From: Doris montereyensis
Lineage: Eukaryota > Mollusca > Gastropoda > Nudibranchia > Dorididae
NCBI GenBank assembly: GCA_037039925.1
Contig: JAXRKP010002139.1
Location: forward strand, 1 to 64,000
Length of the DNA: 64,000 nucleotides
Reading direction: 5' to 3'
The translations under genes and the position numbers were made by a program. Shown here one piece after another: positions 20,823-33,879 of this stretch. Position 1 is the first letter of the stretch. Each line of letters starts with the position of its first letter. A model generated the notes under the pieces. The model did not search any database. It saw only the letters and a list, made by a program, of their open reading frames with translations, and was not told the origin of the DNA.

Positions 20823-23215
20823 GGGGTAAATGGGGTAATGGGGTAATGGGATAATGGGATAATGGGGGTAATGGGGTAATGGGGTAATGGGTAATGGGGT
20901 AATGTAGTAATGGGGTAATGAGGTAATGGGGTAATGGGGTAATGGGCAAATAGACATATAGGTTAATAGGGTAATAAGGTAATAGGGTAATAGTTCAATA
21001 GGATAATACGCTAATAGAGTAACAGGTTAATAGGATAATAGGCTAATAGGCTAATAGGCTAATAGTGTAATAGGGTAATAGCGTATAGGGAAAATAGGAT
21101 AATAGGTCAATGGGCTAATAGGCTAATAGGCTAAGAGGCTAATAGGCTAATAGGTCACTAGGCTAATAGGCTAATAGGCTAATACGCTAATAGCCTAATA
21201 GGTCAATAGGCAAATGGGCAAAAGGCAAATGGGCAAATGGCAAATGGGCAAATGGGCAAATGGGCAAATGGGCAAATAGGCAAATGGGCAAAAGGGCAAA
21301 TGGACAAATGGGCAAATGGGCCAATGGGCAAATGGGCAAATGGGCAAATGGGCAAATGGGCAAATAGGCAAAGAGGACAAATGGGCCAATGGACAAATGG
21401 ACAAATAGACTAATGGACAAATGGACAAATGGACAAATGGACAAATGGAATGGACCAAATGGACAAATGGACAAATGGACAAATGGACAAATGGACAAAT
21501 GGACAAATGGACAAATGGGCAAACAAAACAAAAGGACAAATGGACAAATGGACATATGGACAATGGACAAATGGACAAATGGACAAATAGGCAAAAAGGA
21601 CAAATAGGCAAATAGGCTAATATGCAATAGGAAAATGGCAAACAGACAAATAGACAAATAAAAAAAATAGGCAAATAGGCAAATAGGCTAATATGCAAAT
21701 AGGAAAATAGGCAAAACGGTAAGAGACAAATAGAAAAATCAGGCAAATACGGTAATAGGCAAATAGGCAAATAGGGTAATAGGCAAATAGGCTAATAGGC
21801 AAATACGGTAAGAGGCAAATGGGCAAATGGGCAAATGGGCAAATGCGAAAATGGGCAAATGGGCCAATGGGCCGATGGGCAAATGGGCAAATGGACAAAT
21901 GGGCAAATGGGCAAAAAGGCGAATGGGCAAGTGGGCAAATGGGCAAATGGGTAAATAGGTAAATGGGCGAATGGGCAAATGGGCAAATGGGTAAATGGGT
22001 AAATGGGGAAATGTGCAAATGGACAAATGGGACAAACGGACAAATGGGCAAATGGACAAATGGGCAGATAGGCAAATAGGCAAATAGGCAAATAGATAAA
22101 CAGGCAAATAGGCAAATAGGCAAATAGGCAAAAAGGCAAAAGGCAGATAAGCAAGTAGGCAAATAGGAAAATATGCCATATAGGCAAATAGGCAAATAAG
22201 CAAATAGGCAAAATTGGCAAATAGGCAAACAGGGTAATAAGGTAATAAGGTAATAGAGTAATAGGCAAGTAGGCTTATAAGCTAATAGGCTAAAAGGCTA
22301 ATAGGCTAGTAGACTAATAGATTAATATGATTATACGCTAATTTGCTAATATGTCAATAAGGGTAATAGGATAACGATGTAACAGGTAACATGGTATTTG
22401 GGTAACAGGGTAACAGGGTAACAGACTAACTGGCTAACAAGCTAACAGGCTATCAGGCTATCAGGCTAACACCCTAACAGGCTAAGAGACAAATAAACTA
22501 ACAGGTTAACAGGCTAACAGGCAAATAGGCAAATAGACAAATAGGCAAATAGACATATAGCCAAATAGACTAATAGGCATTTTGAGTAATGGGGTAAATG
22601 GGTAATTCGGTAATGGGGTAATGGGTTCAGGGGGTAATGGGTTAATGGGGTAATAGGGTAATTGGATAATGGGACGATTGTGTAATGAGCTAATTGGGTA
22701 ATGGGGTAGTAGGGTAATGGGGTAATAGGGTAATGTGGTATTAGAGTAATAGGTTAATAGGCAACTAGGCTAATCAGCAGATAAGCAAATAGGTAAATAA
22801 ACAAATAGGCTACTATGCTAATAAGGTAATAGGCTAATACGCAAATAGGGTAATAGGGCATTAGGGCATTAGGGTAATGTGGCATCAGGAATATAGTGTA
22901 ATATGGTAATAGGGTAATATGGTAATAGCGTAATAGGCTAATAGGCTAATATGCTAATAGGCTAATAGGCTAATGCGCTAATAGGCTAATAGTCTAACAG
23001 GCCAATAGGCTAATAGGCATGGGGTGGTAGGCTAATATGCAGATATGCAAATAGGCAAATTGGGTAATAGGCAAATTGGCTGATAGGCAAATTGGGTAAT
23101 AGGGAAATGGATAATAGCATAATAGCGTAATAGCGTAATAGGGTAATAGGTCAATAGGTCAATAGGTCAATAGAGTAATAGGTCAATAGGTAATCAGCTA
23201 ATAGAGTAATGGGCT
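20823..23215. repeat. Octamer array with a homogeneous GGCAAATG/GGACAAAT sub-block
   Basis: GGGGTAAT units at 20823-20945, then GGCTAATA. A distinct block at about 21200-22230 consists of GGCAAATG, GGACAAAT and GGCAAATA, with GGACAAAT almost pure at 21411-21600. After 22230 the array returns to GGCTAATA/GGGTAATA. Frames such as DKWTNGQM are the translated 24-bp cycle. Confidence 0.93.
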
Positions 23216-26200
23216 AATAATGGGGTAAATGAGGTAAATGGGGTAAATGGGGTAAATGGGACAAAATAAGAGTAAATGTGGTAAATCAGGTAAATGGGGT
23301 AAATGGGGGTAAATGGGGTAAGGGGACAAATGGGTAAATGGGGTAAGGGGGCAAAATGGGTAAATGGGGTAAATGGGACAAATGGGGTAGATGGGGTAAA
23401 TGAGGCATTGGGATAACTGGGGTAAATGGGATAAATGAGGTTAAAGGGGTAAATGGGGTAATGTGGTAATGGGGTAAAGGGTAATTGCGTAATCGGCTAA
23501 TATGATAATAGGTTAGTAGGGTAATAGGCTAATAGGGTTAAATTGGCAAATTGGCAAATAGGCAAATAAACCAAGCCGCCAATAGGCTAATAGGCAAATA
23601 GTCAGATAGGCAAATAGGCAAATGAAGTAATGGGGTAATAGGTAATGGGGCAATCGGGCAATGCAGTAATTAGGTAATAAAGAAATGAGCAAATGGGGCA
23701 GTTGGGAAATGGGGCAATGGGGTAATAGGGCCATGTGGTAATGGGGTGGTCGGCAAATAAGCAGATAAGCAATGAGGCAAATTGGGCACTAGCCAAAATG
23801 GGTAATAGCCAAATGGGGTAATAGCGTAATAGGGGAATAACGTAATAGGTCAATAAGTCAATAGAGTAATAGGTCAGTAGGATAATAAGCTAAGAGACTA
23901 ATATGCTAGGCTTATAGGTTAATAGGCTAATAATGGGGCAAATGGGGCAAATGGGGTAAATGGGGTAAAATGGGGCAAATGGTGTAAATGGTGTAAATGG
24001 TGTAAATGGGGTAACATGGGTAAATGGGGTAAATGGGATAAAAGGTGGTAAATGGGGTAAAAAGTGAATGGGGTGGATGGGGTGGATGGGAGTGGGGTAA
24101 ATGGGGTAAATGAGGGTAAATGGAGTAAATAGAGTGAATGGGGTGGATGGGGTGGATGGGATGAATGGGTAAATGGGGTAAATGAGATAAATAGTGTAAA
24201 TGGGGTATTAGGTAAATGGGATAAATGGGGTAAAAATGTAAATGGGTAATGGGGATAATGCGGTAATGTGGTCATGGGGTGATGGGGTGATGTGGTAATG
24301 GGGTAAATGGGGTAAATTGGTAAAATGAGGTAAATGGGGCATTGGGATCAATGGGGTAAATAGGATACATTGGTAATAGGGTAATCAGGTAATGTTGTAA
24401 TGGGGTAATGGGGTATTGGTGTAATGGTTTGATGAGGTGAGAGGTAAAAAGAGCAAATGGGTAGGGGGTAGTAGAGTAATATGGTAATGGGGTAATAGGC
24501 TTATAGGTTAATAGGCTAATAATGGGGTAACTGGGATAAATGGGGTGAATGGGGTAAAGGGGGTAAATGGGGTAAATAGGGTAAATGGGACGAATGGGGT
24601 GAATGGGGTGAATGGGGGTGAATGGGGTGAATGGGGTAAATGGTGTAAATAGGGTATTGGGATAATTGGGGTAATTTGGGGTAATTGGGGTAAATTGGGT
24701 AAATGGGGTAAATAGGGTAAATGGGTGATCGGGTAATGTGGTCATGGGGTGATGGGGTAATAGGGTAAATGGGGTAAATTGGTAAAATGGGGTAAATAGG
24801 GTGAATAGGATAAATGGGTAATAGAGTAATAGGGTAATGGGGTAATGTGGCAATGGGGTAATGGTGTATTGGTGTAATGGTTTGAGAGGTGACAGGTTAA
24901 TGGGGTGGGGGTAATGGGGTAAATGGGTAAAATTAGGTGAATGGGACATTGGAATAAATGGGGTAAATAAGGTAAATGGGGTGATGGGGTAATGTAGTAA
25001 TGGGGTATTGGGGTAATAAGGGGATCATCAACATTGGGGTGATGGGGTAATTGTGTAAATAGAGTAAATGGGTAGTGCGGTAGTGGGGTAATGTGGTAAT
25101 GGGGTAAATGGGGTAAATGTGGTATATGGGATAAATGGGGTAAATGGGGTAAATGGGGTAAATAGGGTGAATGGGGTGAAAGGACAACTTCTTTCACAGA
25201 AATGAGATAAATGGGTAAATGAGGCAAATGGGGCAAATGGGGCAAATGGGTAATTGGGTAATGTGGTAATGGGATAATGGGGTAATGGGGGAGGTGGGGT
25301 AATGGGGTAAATGGAATAAATGGGTAAAATGATGTGAATGGGTAAAATATGAGGTAAATGGAATAAATGGGGTAAATAGTGTAAATTGGGTAATGGGGTA
25401 GTGGGGTAATGTGGTAATGGGGTAATGGAGTGATGGGGTGATCAGGTAAATATCTTAAATGGGTATTGATGTGGTATTGGGGTAATTGGGTGATGAGGTG
25501 ATGGGAAATTGGGAAAGGAGGTAAATGGTGTAATGGGGTAAATGGGGCATTGAGGTAAATGGGGTGAATGGGGTAAATGGGGTTAAGGAGCTAATGGGGT
25601 AATTGGGTAATGGGGTAAATTTAGTAATAGGTTAATAGGCTAATACGCAAGTAGGCCAATAGGCCAATAGGGTTAAATTGGCAAACTGGCAAATAGTCAA
25701 ATAGGCAAATAGACAAATGGGGTAATTGGGTAAATGGGGTGATGGGAGAATGGAGCAATGGGGTAATTCCAAAGGTAATAAAGTAATGGGCAAATGGAGT
25801 AATGGGGTGATGGTGCAATGGGGCAGTTGGGAAATGGGTCAATGGGGTAATGGGGCAATGGGGTTGTAGGCTAATAAGCAGATAAGCAAAAGAGGCAAAT
25901 TGGGAATTGCCAAATTGAGTAATAGGCAAATTGGGTAATAGCCAAATGGGGTAATAGCGTAATAGTGTAATAGGGTAATAGTGGAATAGGCCAATAGGTC
26001 AATAGAGTAATAGGTCAATAGGATAATAAGCTAATAGAGTAATAGGCTAACACGCTTATAGGTTAATAGGCTAATAATGGGGTAAATGGGGTAAATGGGG
26101 TAAACGGGGTAAAAGGGGAAATGAGGTAAATGGGGTAAATTGGGTAACTTGGGTAACTTGGGTAACTGGGGTAACTGGGGGTAATTGGGCCAAATGGGCT

Positions 26201-26285
26201 CACTGGGCTAAATGAGCTAATAATGGGGTAAATGGGATAAAGGAGTAATTGGGGTAATGGGGTAATGGTGTAATGGGGTAATGGG
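23216..26285. repeat. Nonamer/octamer array, GGGGTAAAT / GGGGTAAT type
   Basis: Units mainly GGGGTAAAT (9 bp) and GGGGTAAT (8 bp), with islands of GGCTAATA type near 23500-23930 and 25630-26070. Pro/Ile/Tyr-rich minus-strand frames are translated repeat. Confidence 0.93.
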
Positions 26286-26465
26286 GGTAATAACTCTACA
26301 TACACACAAAACTTCTTCATGATATATTTTAACATAAAGACAATGAAAATGAATGAGGAGTAGGCTCATGTCAAACGAAAACACAAAAGGAGATAAAGAA
26401 CAAATATAAGTTGATATAGTAATACATTATGGATCATCAACATTAGGCCCTGCACGATAATGAAA
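25478..26465. repeat. Left copy of a 1-kb duplication (partner 45100-46093)
   Basis: The same succession of array variants, ending in the same 125 bp of unique sequence (26337-26461), recurs about 19.6 kb to the right in the same orientation. Confidence 0.8.
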
Positions 26466-27159
26466 GCCTATTCGTACGCAAACTCTCCCCTTACTTTCAT
26501 ACACACATCCTGCGTACAAAAGACAAGAACTAGTCAACGGAATGTCACAACAAAATTTTTACATCAAGGATGCACCTTGAGGAAGATAATTGTTTTAAAA
26601 CCCAAAACCTAACCTAATCAAATAAAGAATATCTTTGCACAAAGTCAAAGTGTATTTAGATGAAATAGAAAGCTACCTTATAGTATTTTGATTACTTCTC
26701 AATGTTGTACTTCATTCAAGCAACAAGATAAAAAAAAACCAGCAGAAAATGGAAACACAGATGCCAAACAGGTAAAGATACAACAATGAGTCTTACAGAA
26801 CACAGCACACAGTTACACAAAATGACACTAACAAAAACACACAAAAATACTACACCAAAACAATAAACAAAACAAAATAAAGCTATGTATATATGTATAA
26901 ATTACATTGCCTCACTCCCACGATTCCATACAAGTAAGACAGAACAAAAACAAAAAACGACAACGTTCAATCGAAAATTGATCGACCAGGATGAGAATAA
27001 TAATTAGATTAAAACTAAATCTTCAAAGGACAAAATGGTGAGGTTACAGCCCTGAAGGCTGACAGTAGAGTCGACTTGAAGTGTGAATGTAAACCAATCT
27101 GCACGTGATGACGAGGCTACTTCTTTCACAGATTCAATGAGACCAGACCAGACTTGAGT
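26286..27159 (-). other. Unique sequence, putative 3' UTR of the eIF4A fragment
   Basis: This 870-bp non-repetitive, AT-rich stretch lies directly downstream, on the minus strand, of the eIF4A stop codon at 27162-27160. It lacks open frames of interest, as expected of a UTR. I found no AATAAA near its distal end. Its last 125 bp are repeated at 45968-46093. UTR identity is inferred from position only. Confidence 0.55.
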
Positions 27160-27541
27160 TTAAAGTAAATCAGAAAACATCCACGGGCAACTGCTCAATT
27201 TTTGTATTGGAAAGGTTTCTATGTCATTCAGCTGGCGCACATCTTCACGAATTACAAAGTTGATGGCAACACCTTTACGACCAAAACGACCACCTCGACC
27301 AATTCTATGGATGTAGTTTTCCTGTTGGCTGGCAGATCATAGTTAATGACTAAAGAGACTTCATGTACATCGATGCCTCTCAGGTCAGTGGTGATGAGGG
27401 ACTGGAACCAGTCGAAACTCTCTCATGATCAAGTCCCGCTCTGTCTGGTTCATATCACCATGCATGACGGACACAGTGAATTCCCATTTGGACATCTTTT
27501 CAGTCAGTCAATCGACCTTCCTCATTGTGTTGCAGAAGATG
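27160..27541 (-). pseudogene. eIF4A C-terminal region, frameshifted
   Basis: The minus strand runs from FCNTMRKVD, with an in-frame stop, through [20 protein letters not shown] and [12 protein letters not shown] to motif [22 protein letters not shown], and the terminal NDIETF ... FSDLL before the stop TAA at 27162-27160. Relative to eIF4A there is a deletion after MREF that removes part of the [16 protein letters not shown] block, a missing base at PANR/ENY and changed reading near the C-terminus. HRIGRGGR is the arginine-rich ATP/RNA-coupling motif. The fragment reads like joined cDNA, so it is either a processed-type pseudogene or a last exon damaged by sequence errors. The eIF4A family call is strong; eIF4A1/2-like versus 4A3-like is not settled. 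Confidence 0.82.
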
Positions 27542-28391
27542 GGTAAATAGGGTAAATGGGTAATGGGGTAATGGGGTGGGTGATGGGATAATGGGATAAA
27601 TGGGGTAAATGGATAAAATCAAGTAAAAGGGGCATACAGATGAATGGGGTAATTGGGGTAAATATGGTAAATGGGTAATTGGGGTAAATATGGTAAATGG
27701 GTAATGGAGGTAAATGTGTTAAATATGTTAAATGGGTCAAATGGGTCAAATGGGTCAATGGGGCAAATGGGGCAAAAGAAAATGGGCAAATGGGGCAAAT
27801 GGGGCAAATGGGTCAACTGGGTCAAATGGGTCAAATGAGGCAGATTGGGCAAATGGGGCAGATTGGACAAATGGGGCAAATGGGGCAAAGGGGCAAATTG
27901 GTCAAATGGGGCAAATGGGGCAAATGGAGCAAATGGAACAGATTGGGCAAATGAAAATGTGTTATATGGGGTAAATGTGTTATATGGGGTAAATGGGGTA
28001 AATGGGGCAAATGTGTTATATGGCGTAAATGGGGTAAATGGGGTAAATGGGGTATTGGAATAATTGGTGTAAATGGGGTAAATGGGTATTGGAGTAATTG
28101 GTGTAAATGGGGCAAATGGGGCAAATGGGGTGAATAGGTAATTGGGTAATGTGTAATGTGGTCATGGGGTGATGGGGTAAATATCATAAATGGGTAATAG
28201 GGTAATGGGGTAATGTGGTAATGGGGTATTGGTGTAATGGTTTGATGAGGTGATGGGGTAAAAAGAGTGAATGGGTAGGGGTACTGGAGTAATGTGGTAA
28301 TGGGGTAAGAAGTTAATAGGCTAATAATGGGGTAAATGGGGTTAATTGGGTAAATTGGTAAAATGAGGCAAATAGGGCATTGGGATAAATG
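27542..28391. repeat. GGGGTAAAT / GGGGCAAAT array between eIF4A fragments
   Basis: Nonamer array with a GGGGCAAAT-rich sub-block at about 27750-27960 and GTGTTATATGGGGTAAAT units at 27958-28030. Confidence 0.93.
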
Positions 28392-28638
28392 GGTTGAATG
28401 GCTGGCAGATCATAGTTAATGACTAAAGAGACTTCATGTACATCGATGACTCTGGCTAGCAGGTCAGTGGTGATGAGGACACGACTGGAACCAGACCGAA
28501 ACTCTCTCATGATCAAGTCACACTCTGTCTGGTTCATATCACCATGAATGGCGGACACAGTGAATTCCCGTTGGACATCTTTTCAGTCAGCCAATCGACC
28601 TTCCTCTTTGTGTTGCAGAAGATCACAGTCTGATTAAT
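28392..28638 (-). pseudogene. eIF4A helicase fragment, copy 3
   Basis: Reads [18 protein letters not shown], then [53 protein letters not shown]. This is motif IV through motif V of the helicase C-terminal domain. Motif V normally reads ARGID; here it is ARVID. One base is missing in the SKWEF region. Both edges pass straight into GGGGTAAAT repeat, with no GT donor after DLPA on the minus strand, so it does not look like a spliced exon. It covers more than copy 1 (187 bp) and overlaps the N-terminal half of 27160-27541. Confidence 0.82.
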
Positions 28639-31600
28639 GGTTTATTGGGTACATGGGGTAAAAGTAGTAAATGGGGTAAATGGGATAATTGGGGTAATAT
28701 AATTGGGTAAGGGGGTGATGGGATAATGAGGTAAATGGGGTAAATGGGTAAAATCAGGTAAATGGGGCATAAAGATAAATGGGGTAATTGGGGTGAATAT
28801 GGTAAATGGGTAATTGGGTAGTGGGTGAATGGGGTAAATGGACAAAATGGGTAAATGGGTAAATGGGGCATTGGGATAAATGGGATAAATGGGCTAAATT
28901 GGGTAAATCGAGAAACAGGGTAAATGGGTAATGGTGTAATGGGGTAACAGGGTAATGGGCTAATGGGGCAACAGGGTAATATGGGTAATGGTGTAATAGG
29001 CTGATAGGTAGATAAAAAAAATAGACAAATAGGGTGATAGGCAAATAGGGTAATAACGTAGTAGGGTAATAGCGTAATAGGCTAGTAGAGCAAATGGGGC
29101 AAATGGGCTCAATTGGGTAAATGGGGCAAATGGGCCTAATGGTGTAAATGGTATAAATTGGGTAAAGGGGTAAATGGGGTAAATTGGATGAAGGGGGGTA
29201 AATGGGGTAAATGGATAAAAGAAGGTAAATGAGTTGAAAACAGAGGTAAATGGGATAAAGGGGGTAAATGGGGTGTGTGGGGTGGGTGGGGTGGATGGGG
29301 TGAATGGGGTAAATGAGGTAAATGGGGTATTGGGATAATTGGGGTAAACACAGTAAAGGGCGTAAATAGGGTAAATGGGTAATGGGGTAAACGGTAATGT
29401 GGTCATGGGGTGATGGGGTGATGGGGTGATGGGGTAATGGGGTAAATGGGGTAAATTGATAAAATGAGGTAAATGAGGCAATTGGGATAAATGGGTAATA
29501 GGTATTATAATGGGGGTAATGTGGTTATGGGGTATTGGTGTAATGGTTTGATGAGGTGATGGGGTAAAAGAGTAAATGAGTCGGGGTAGTGGAGTACTGT
29601 GGTAATGGGGTAAGAAGTTAATAGGCTAATAATGGGGTAAATGGGGTTAATTGGGTAAATTGGTAAAATGAGGCAAATAGGGCACTGGAATAAATGGGGT
29701 AAAAAGGGAAATGGGTAATAGGGTAATAGGGTAATGGGGTAATGTGGTAATTGGGTAATGGGGTATTGGTGTAATGGTTTGATGAGGTGATGGGGTAAAT
29801 GGGGTTAATGGGGTAAATTGGTAAAATGAGGCAAATGGGGCACTGGGATAAATGGGGTAACTGGAAATGGGTAATAGGGTAATAGGGTAATGGGGTAAGT
29901 GGGTAAATGGGCTAAATGGGGTATTGGGATAATTGGGGTAATGGGTAAATGGAGTAAATGGGGTAAATAGGGTAATAGAGTAATAGGGTAATGTGGTAAG
30001 GTGGTAATGGGGTATTTGTGTAAAGGTTTGATGAGGTGATGGGGTAAAAAGAGTAAATGGGTAGGGGGTAGTGGAGTAATGTGGTACTGGGGTTATAGGT
30101 TTATAGGTTAATAGGCTAATAATGGGGTAAATGGGGGTAAATGGGATAAATGAGGTAAATGGGGTAAATGGGGTGAATGGAATGAATGGGGTAAATGGGG
30201 TAAATGGGGTTGATGGGATAAATGGGATGAATGGGATAAATGGGATAATGGGTAAATGGGGTAAATGGGTAAATGAGATAAATAGGTTAAGTGGGGTAAA
30301 TGGTGTAAATGGTGTAAATGGGTAAATGGAGTAAATGGGGTAAATGGGGTAAATGGTGTAACTAGGGTAATTGGGTAAATAGTGTTAATGGGTAATTGTT
30401 AATGTGGTAATGGGGTAATGGGGTAATGCGGTGGTGGAGTAATGGGATAAATGGGGTAAAGGGGTAAAATGAGGTGAATGGGACATTGGAATAAATGGGG
30501 TAAATAGGGTAAATTGGGGTTATGGGGTAATGTAGTAAGTGGGTAATGGGGTAATGGGGGTATTGGGGTGATGGGGTGATTGTGTAAATAGAGTAAATGG
30601 GTAGTGGGGTAGTGGGGTAATGTGGTAATGGGGTAAATGGGGTAAATGTGGTATATGGGTAAAATGGGGTGAATGGGACATTGGAATAAATGGGGTAAAT
30701 GTGATAAATGGGATGAATGTAGTAAATGGGATAAATGGGGTAAACTGGGTAAATGGGGTAAATGTAGTAAATGGGTAAATGGTGTAAATAGGTAAATGGA
30801 TAATTGGGTAATGTTAAATAGGGTAATTGGGAGGTGGGGTAAATGGGGTAAATGGGCTAAATGGGGTATTGGAATAATTGGCGTAATTGGGGTAATTGGG
30901 GTAAATGGGGTAAATGGGGTAAATGGGGTATTGGAATAATTGGGGTAATTGGAATAATTGGAATAATTGGGGTAATGAGGGCAATTGGGGTAATTGGGGT
31001 AATCGGGGTATTGTAATTGAGGTATTGGGGTAATTGGGCTAATTGGGGTAATTGGGGTTATTGGGGTAAATTGGGGTAATTGGGGTAAATGGGGTAAATG
31101 GGGTAAATGGGGTAAATGGGCTAAATGGGGTATTGAAATAATTGGGGTGATTGGGGTAATTGGGGTAAATAGGGTAAGTGGGGTAAATGGGGTAAATGGG
31201 GTAAATTGAGTAAATGGGATAAATTGGGTAAATGGGGTAAATGGGGTAAATGGGGTGAATGGGGTAAATGGGGTAAATGGGGTAAATGGGGTAAATGGAG
31301 TATTGGTGTAATGCTTTCACGAGGTGGTGGGGTAAAAAGTGTAAATGGGTAGGGGTAGTGGAGTAATGTGGTAACTGGGTAATGGGCTTATCAGTTAATA
31401 GGCTAATGGGGTAAATGGGGTAAATAGTGTAAATGGGGTAAATGGGGTAAATAGGGTAAATGGGGTAAATGGGGTAAATGGGGTGAATGGGGTGAAGTGA
31501 GTTTTGAATGGGGTGAATGGGGTAAATAGTGTTAATGGGTATGGGTGATGTGGTAATGGGGTAATGGGGTAATTGGGTAATGGGGTAAAGGGTAAAAGAG

Positions 31601-33145
31601 GTGAATGGGCCATTGGAATGAATGGGGTAAATGGGGTTAATAGGGTAAAATGGGTGATGGGGTAAATTGGATCAATGGGGCAAATGGGATAAATGGGGTA
31701 AATGTGCTAAATGGGGTAAATAGGTAATTGGGTAATGTGGTAATGGAGTAATGGGGTAATGGAGTGGTGAGGTAATGGGGTAAATGGGGTAAATGGGTAA
31801 AATGAGGTGAATGGGACATTGGGATAAATGGAATAAATGGGGTAAATGGGGTAATGAGGTAATGTAGTAATGGGGTAATAGGGTAATTGGGTATTGGGGT
31901 GATGGAGTGATTGGGTCAATGGAGTAGTGGGGTAGTGGGGTAATGTGCTAATGGGGTAATGGGGTAAATGATTGGGTAACGGGGTATTGAGGTATTGAGG
32001 TAATTGTGTGATGGGGTGATTAGGTGATGGGAAATGGGGGAATGGGGTAAATGAGGTAATGGGGTAAATGGGGCATTAGAATAAATAGTGCGATGGTGCA
32101 ATGGGTCAGTTGGGACATGGGGCAATGGGGTAACAGGGCCAAGGGGTAATAGGTGGTCGGCAAATAAGCAGATAAGCAACGAGGCAAATTGGGCACTAAC
32201 TAAATTGGGTAATAGCCAAATGGGGTAATAGCGTAATAGGGTAATAGGGGAATAGGGTAATAGCCAATAAGTCAATAGAGTAATAGGTCAGTAGGATAAT
32301 AAGCTAATAGACTAATATGCTAATAGCTTATATGTTAATAGGCTAATAATGGGGTAAAGGGGGCAAATGGGCTCGCTGGGGTAAATGGGCCAAATGGTGT
32401 AAATAGTGTAAATGGGGTGAATAGGGGTAAAATGAGGTAAATGGGATAAAGGGGGTAAATTGGGTAAATGGGGCAAAAGACGGTAAATGGAGTAAAAAGG
32501 GGGTAAAAGGGGTAAATGGGGTAAATGGGGTTAATGGGGTGGGTGGGGTGGGTGGGTGGATGGGGTGAATGGAGTAAATGTGGTAAAAGGGGTATTGGGA
32601 TAATTGGGGTAAATGGGTAAATGGGGTAACTAGGGTAAGTGGGTAATGGGGTAAAGCGGTAATGTGGTCATGGGGTGATGGGGGTGATGTGGTAATGGGG
32701 TAAATGGGGTAAATTGGTAAAATGAGGCATTGGGATAAATGGGGTAAGTAGGATAAATGGGTAATAGGGTATTAGGGTAATGGGATAATGTGGTTATGGA
32801 GTAATGGGGTATTGGTGTAATGGTTTGATGAGGTGATGGGGTAAAAAGAGTAAATGGGTAGGGTAGAGTAAAGTAATGGTGTAATAGGTTAATAGGCTAA
32901 TAATGGGGTAAATGGAGTAAATGGGGTGAATGGGGTAAATGGGGTAAATGGGGTATTGGGATAATTGGGGTAATTGGGGTAAATGGGGTAAACGGGGTAA
33001 ATAGGGTAATAGAGTAATAGGGTAATGTGGTAATGGAGTAATGGGCTATTGGTGTAATGGTTTGATGAGGTGATGGGGTAAAAAGAGTAAATGGGTAGGG
33101 GTAGTGGAGTAATGTGGTAATGGGGTAATAGATTTATAGGTGAAT
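28639..33145. repeat. GGGGTAAAT / GGGGTAAT array, 4.5 kb
   Basis: Degenerate nonamer/octamer array with recurring phrases such as GTGTAATGGTTTGATGAGGT (about every 0.4-0.8 kb) that mark a higher-order organisation. GGCTAATA-type islands appear at about 28990-29085 and 32160-32350. The stretch at 31082-31120 is nearly pure GGGGTAAAT. Confidence 0.93.
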
Positions 33146-33199
33146 AGATAAAAAACGTCTACAGAAAACGGGACTTTAACTATCACATTGCCAAAAAGT

Positions 33200-33600
33200 C
33201 AACTAATTCATCTGTAAAGAGTTTAATCACACTGATTGACGAACACAGTTTCCAACAACTCGTCAGTGACGCAACACATTAGAAACAATACATTTTAGAC
33301 TTAGTTTTAACAAGAAGCGATTTAGTCAAATCTATAGTAAAAGTGTCAGAATGTTGCATATCAGACCACTACGCCATTTCATTCGAAATCAACGTAGACA
33401 AACCCAAGACAACGAGAGAAAAGATCCTCTGCAGAAACATTAAAGGCATTGACATCGACACCTTCAAAGAAGACCTTTTAAATTCATTTTCAGACAGGAC
33501 ACCGAAATCAGCAAATGACTTTGACAGCTCCTCCGAACAATTCTCGACAAACACGCTCCAAGTCGAGAGAAACTCGCCCCAATAAGGACTGCAGCGCCCT
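33200..33600 (+). pseudogene. C-terminal end of LINE endonuclease domain
   Basis: The plus strand reads SLITLIDEHSFQQLVSDATH, a stop, then YILDLVLTRSDLVKSIVKVS and SECCISDHYAISFEI. The ISDHYAI block holds the conserved Asp-His pair near the end of APE-like LINE endonucleases. The N-terminal catalytic part is absent. This segment has no intact counterpart in the second LINE copy, where a kinase fragment lies in its place. Confidence 0.78.
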
Positions 33601-33879
33601 GGATCAACGAGAGAGTTCTGAACGGAAAGAAAAAAGAAACGAAAAGCCGAGAGACTGTGGAAAAAAACTGGATCGACTGTTCATAAAAACATTTACAGAC
33701 AAGAAATTAGTTCTCTTGCTAATGTTATTAAAGAAGAAAAATCAATTTATTTAAACAAACAGATACAAGACAGTGAATCAAGTTCAAACCTCTATTCAAT
33801 CTGCAATGACCAAAAAGAATGTACAGTACTTACCAACTAACATCCCGGTGAGTGAACTACCTGAAGCTTTCAATCATTT

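Noticed and set aside
21187..32275. Many Pro/Ile/Tyr- or Cys/Pro/Leu-rich minus-strand frames, and VNGVNG or DKWTNGQM plus frames
   Set aside because: Eight- and nine-base repeat units translated in 24- or 27-base cycles; no conserved content except the eIF4A blocks listed separately.
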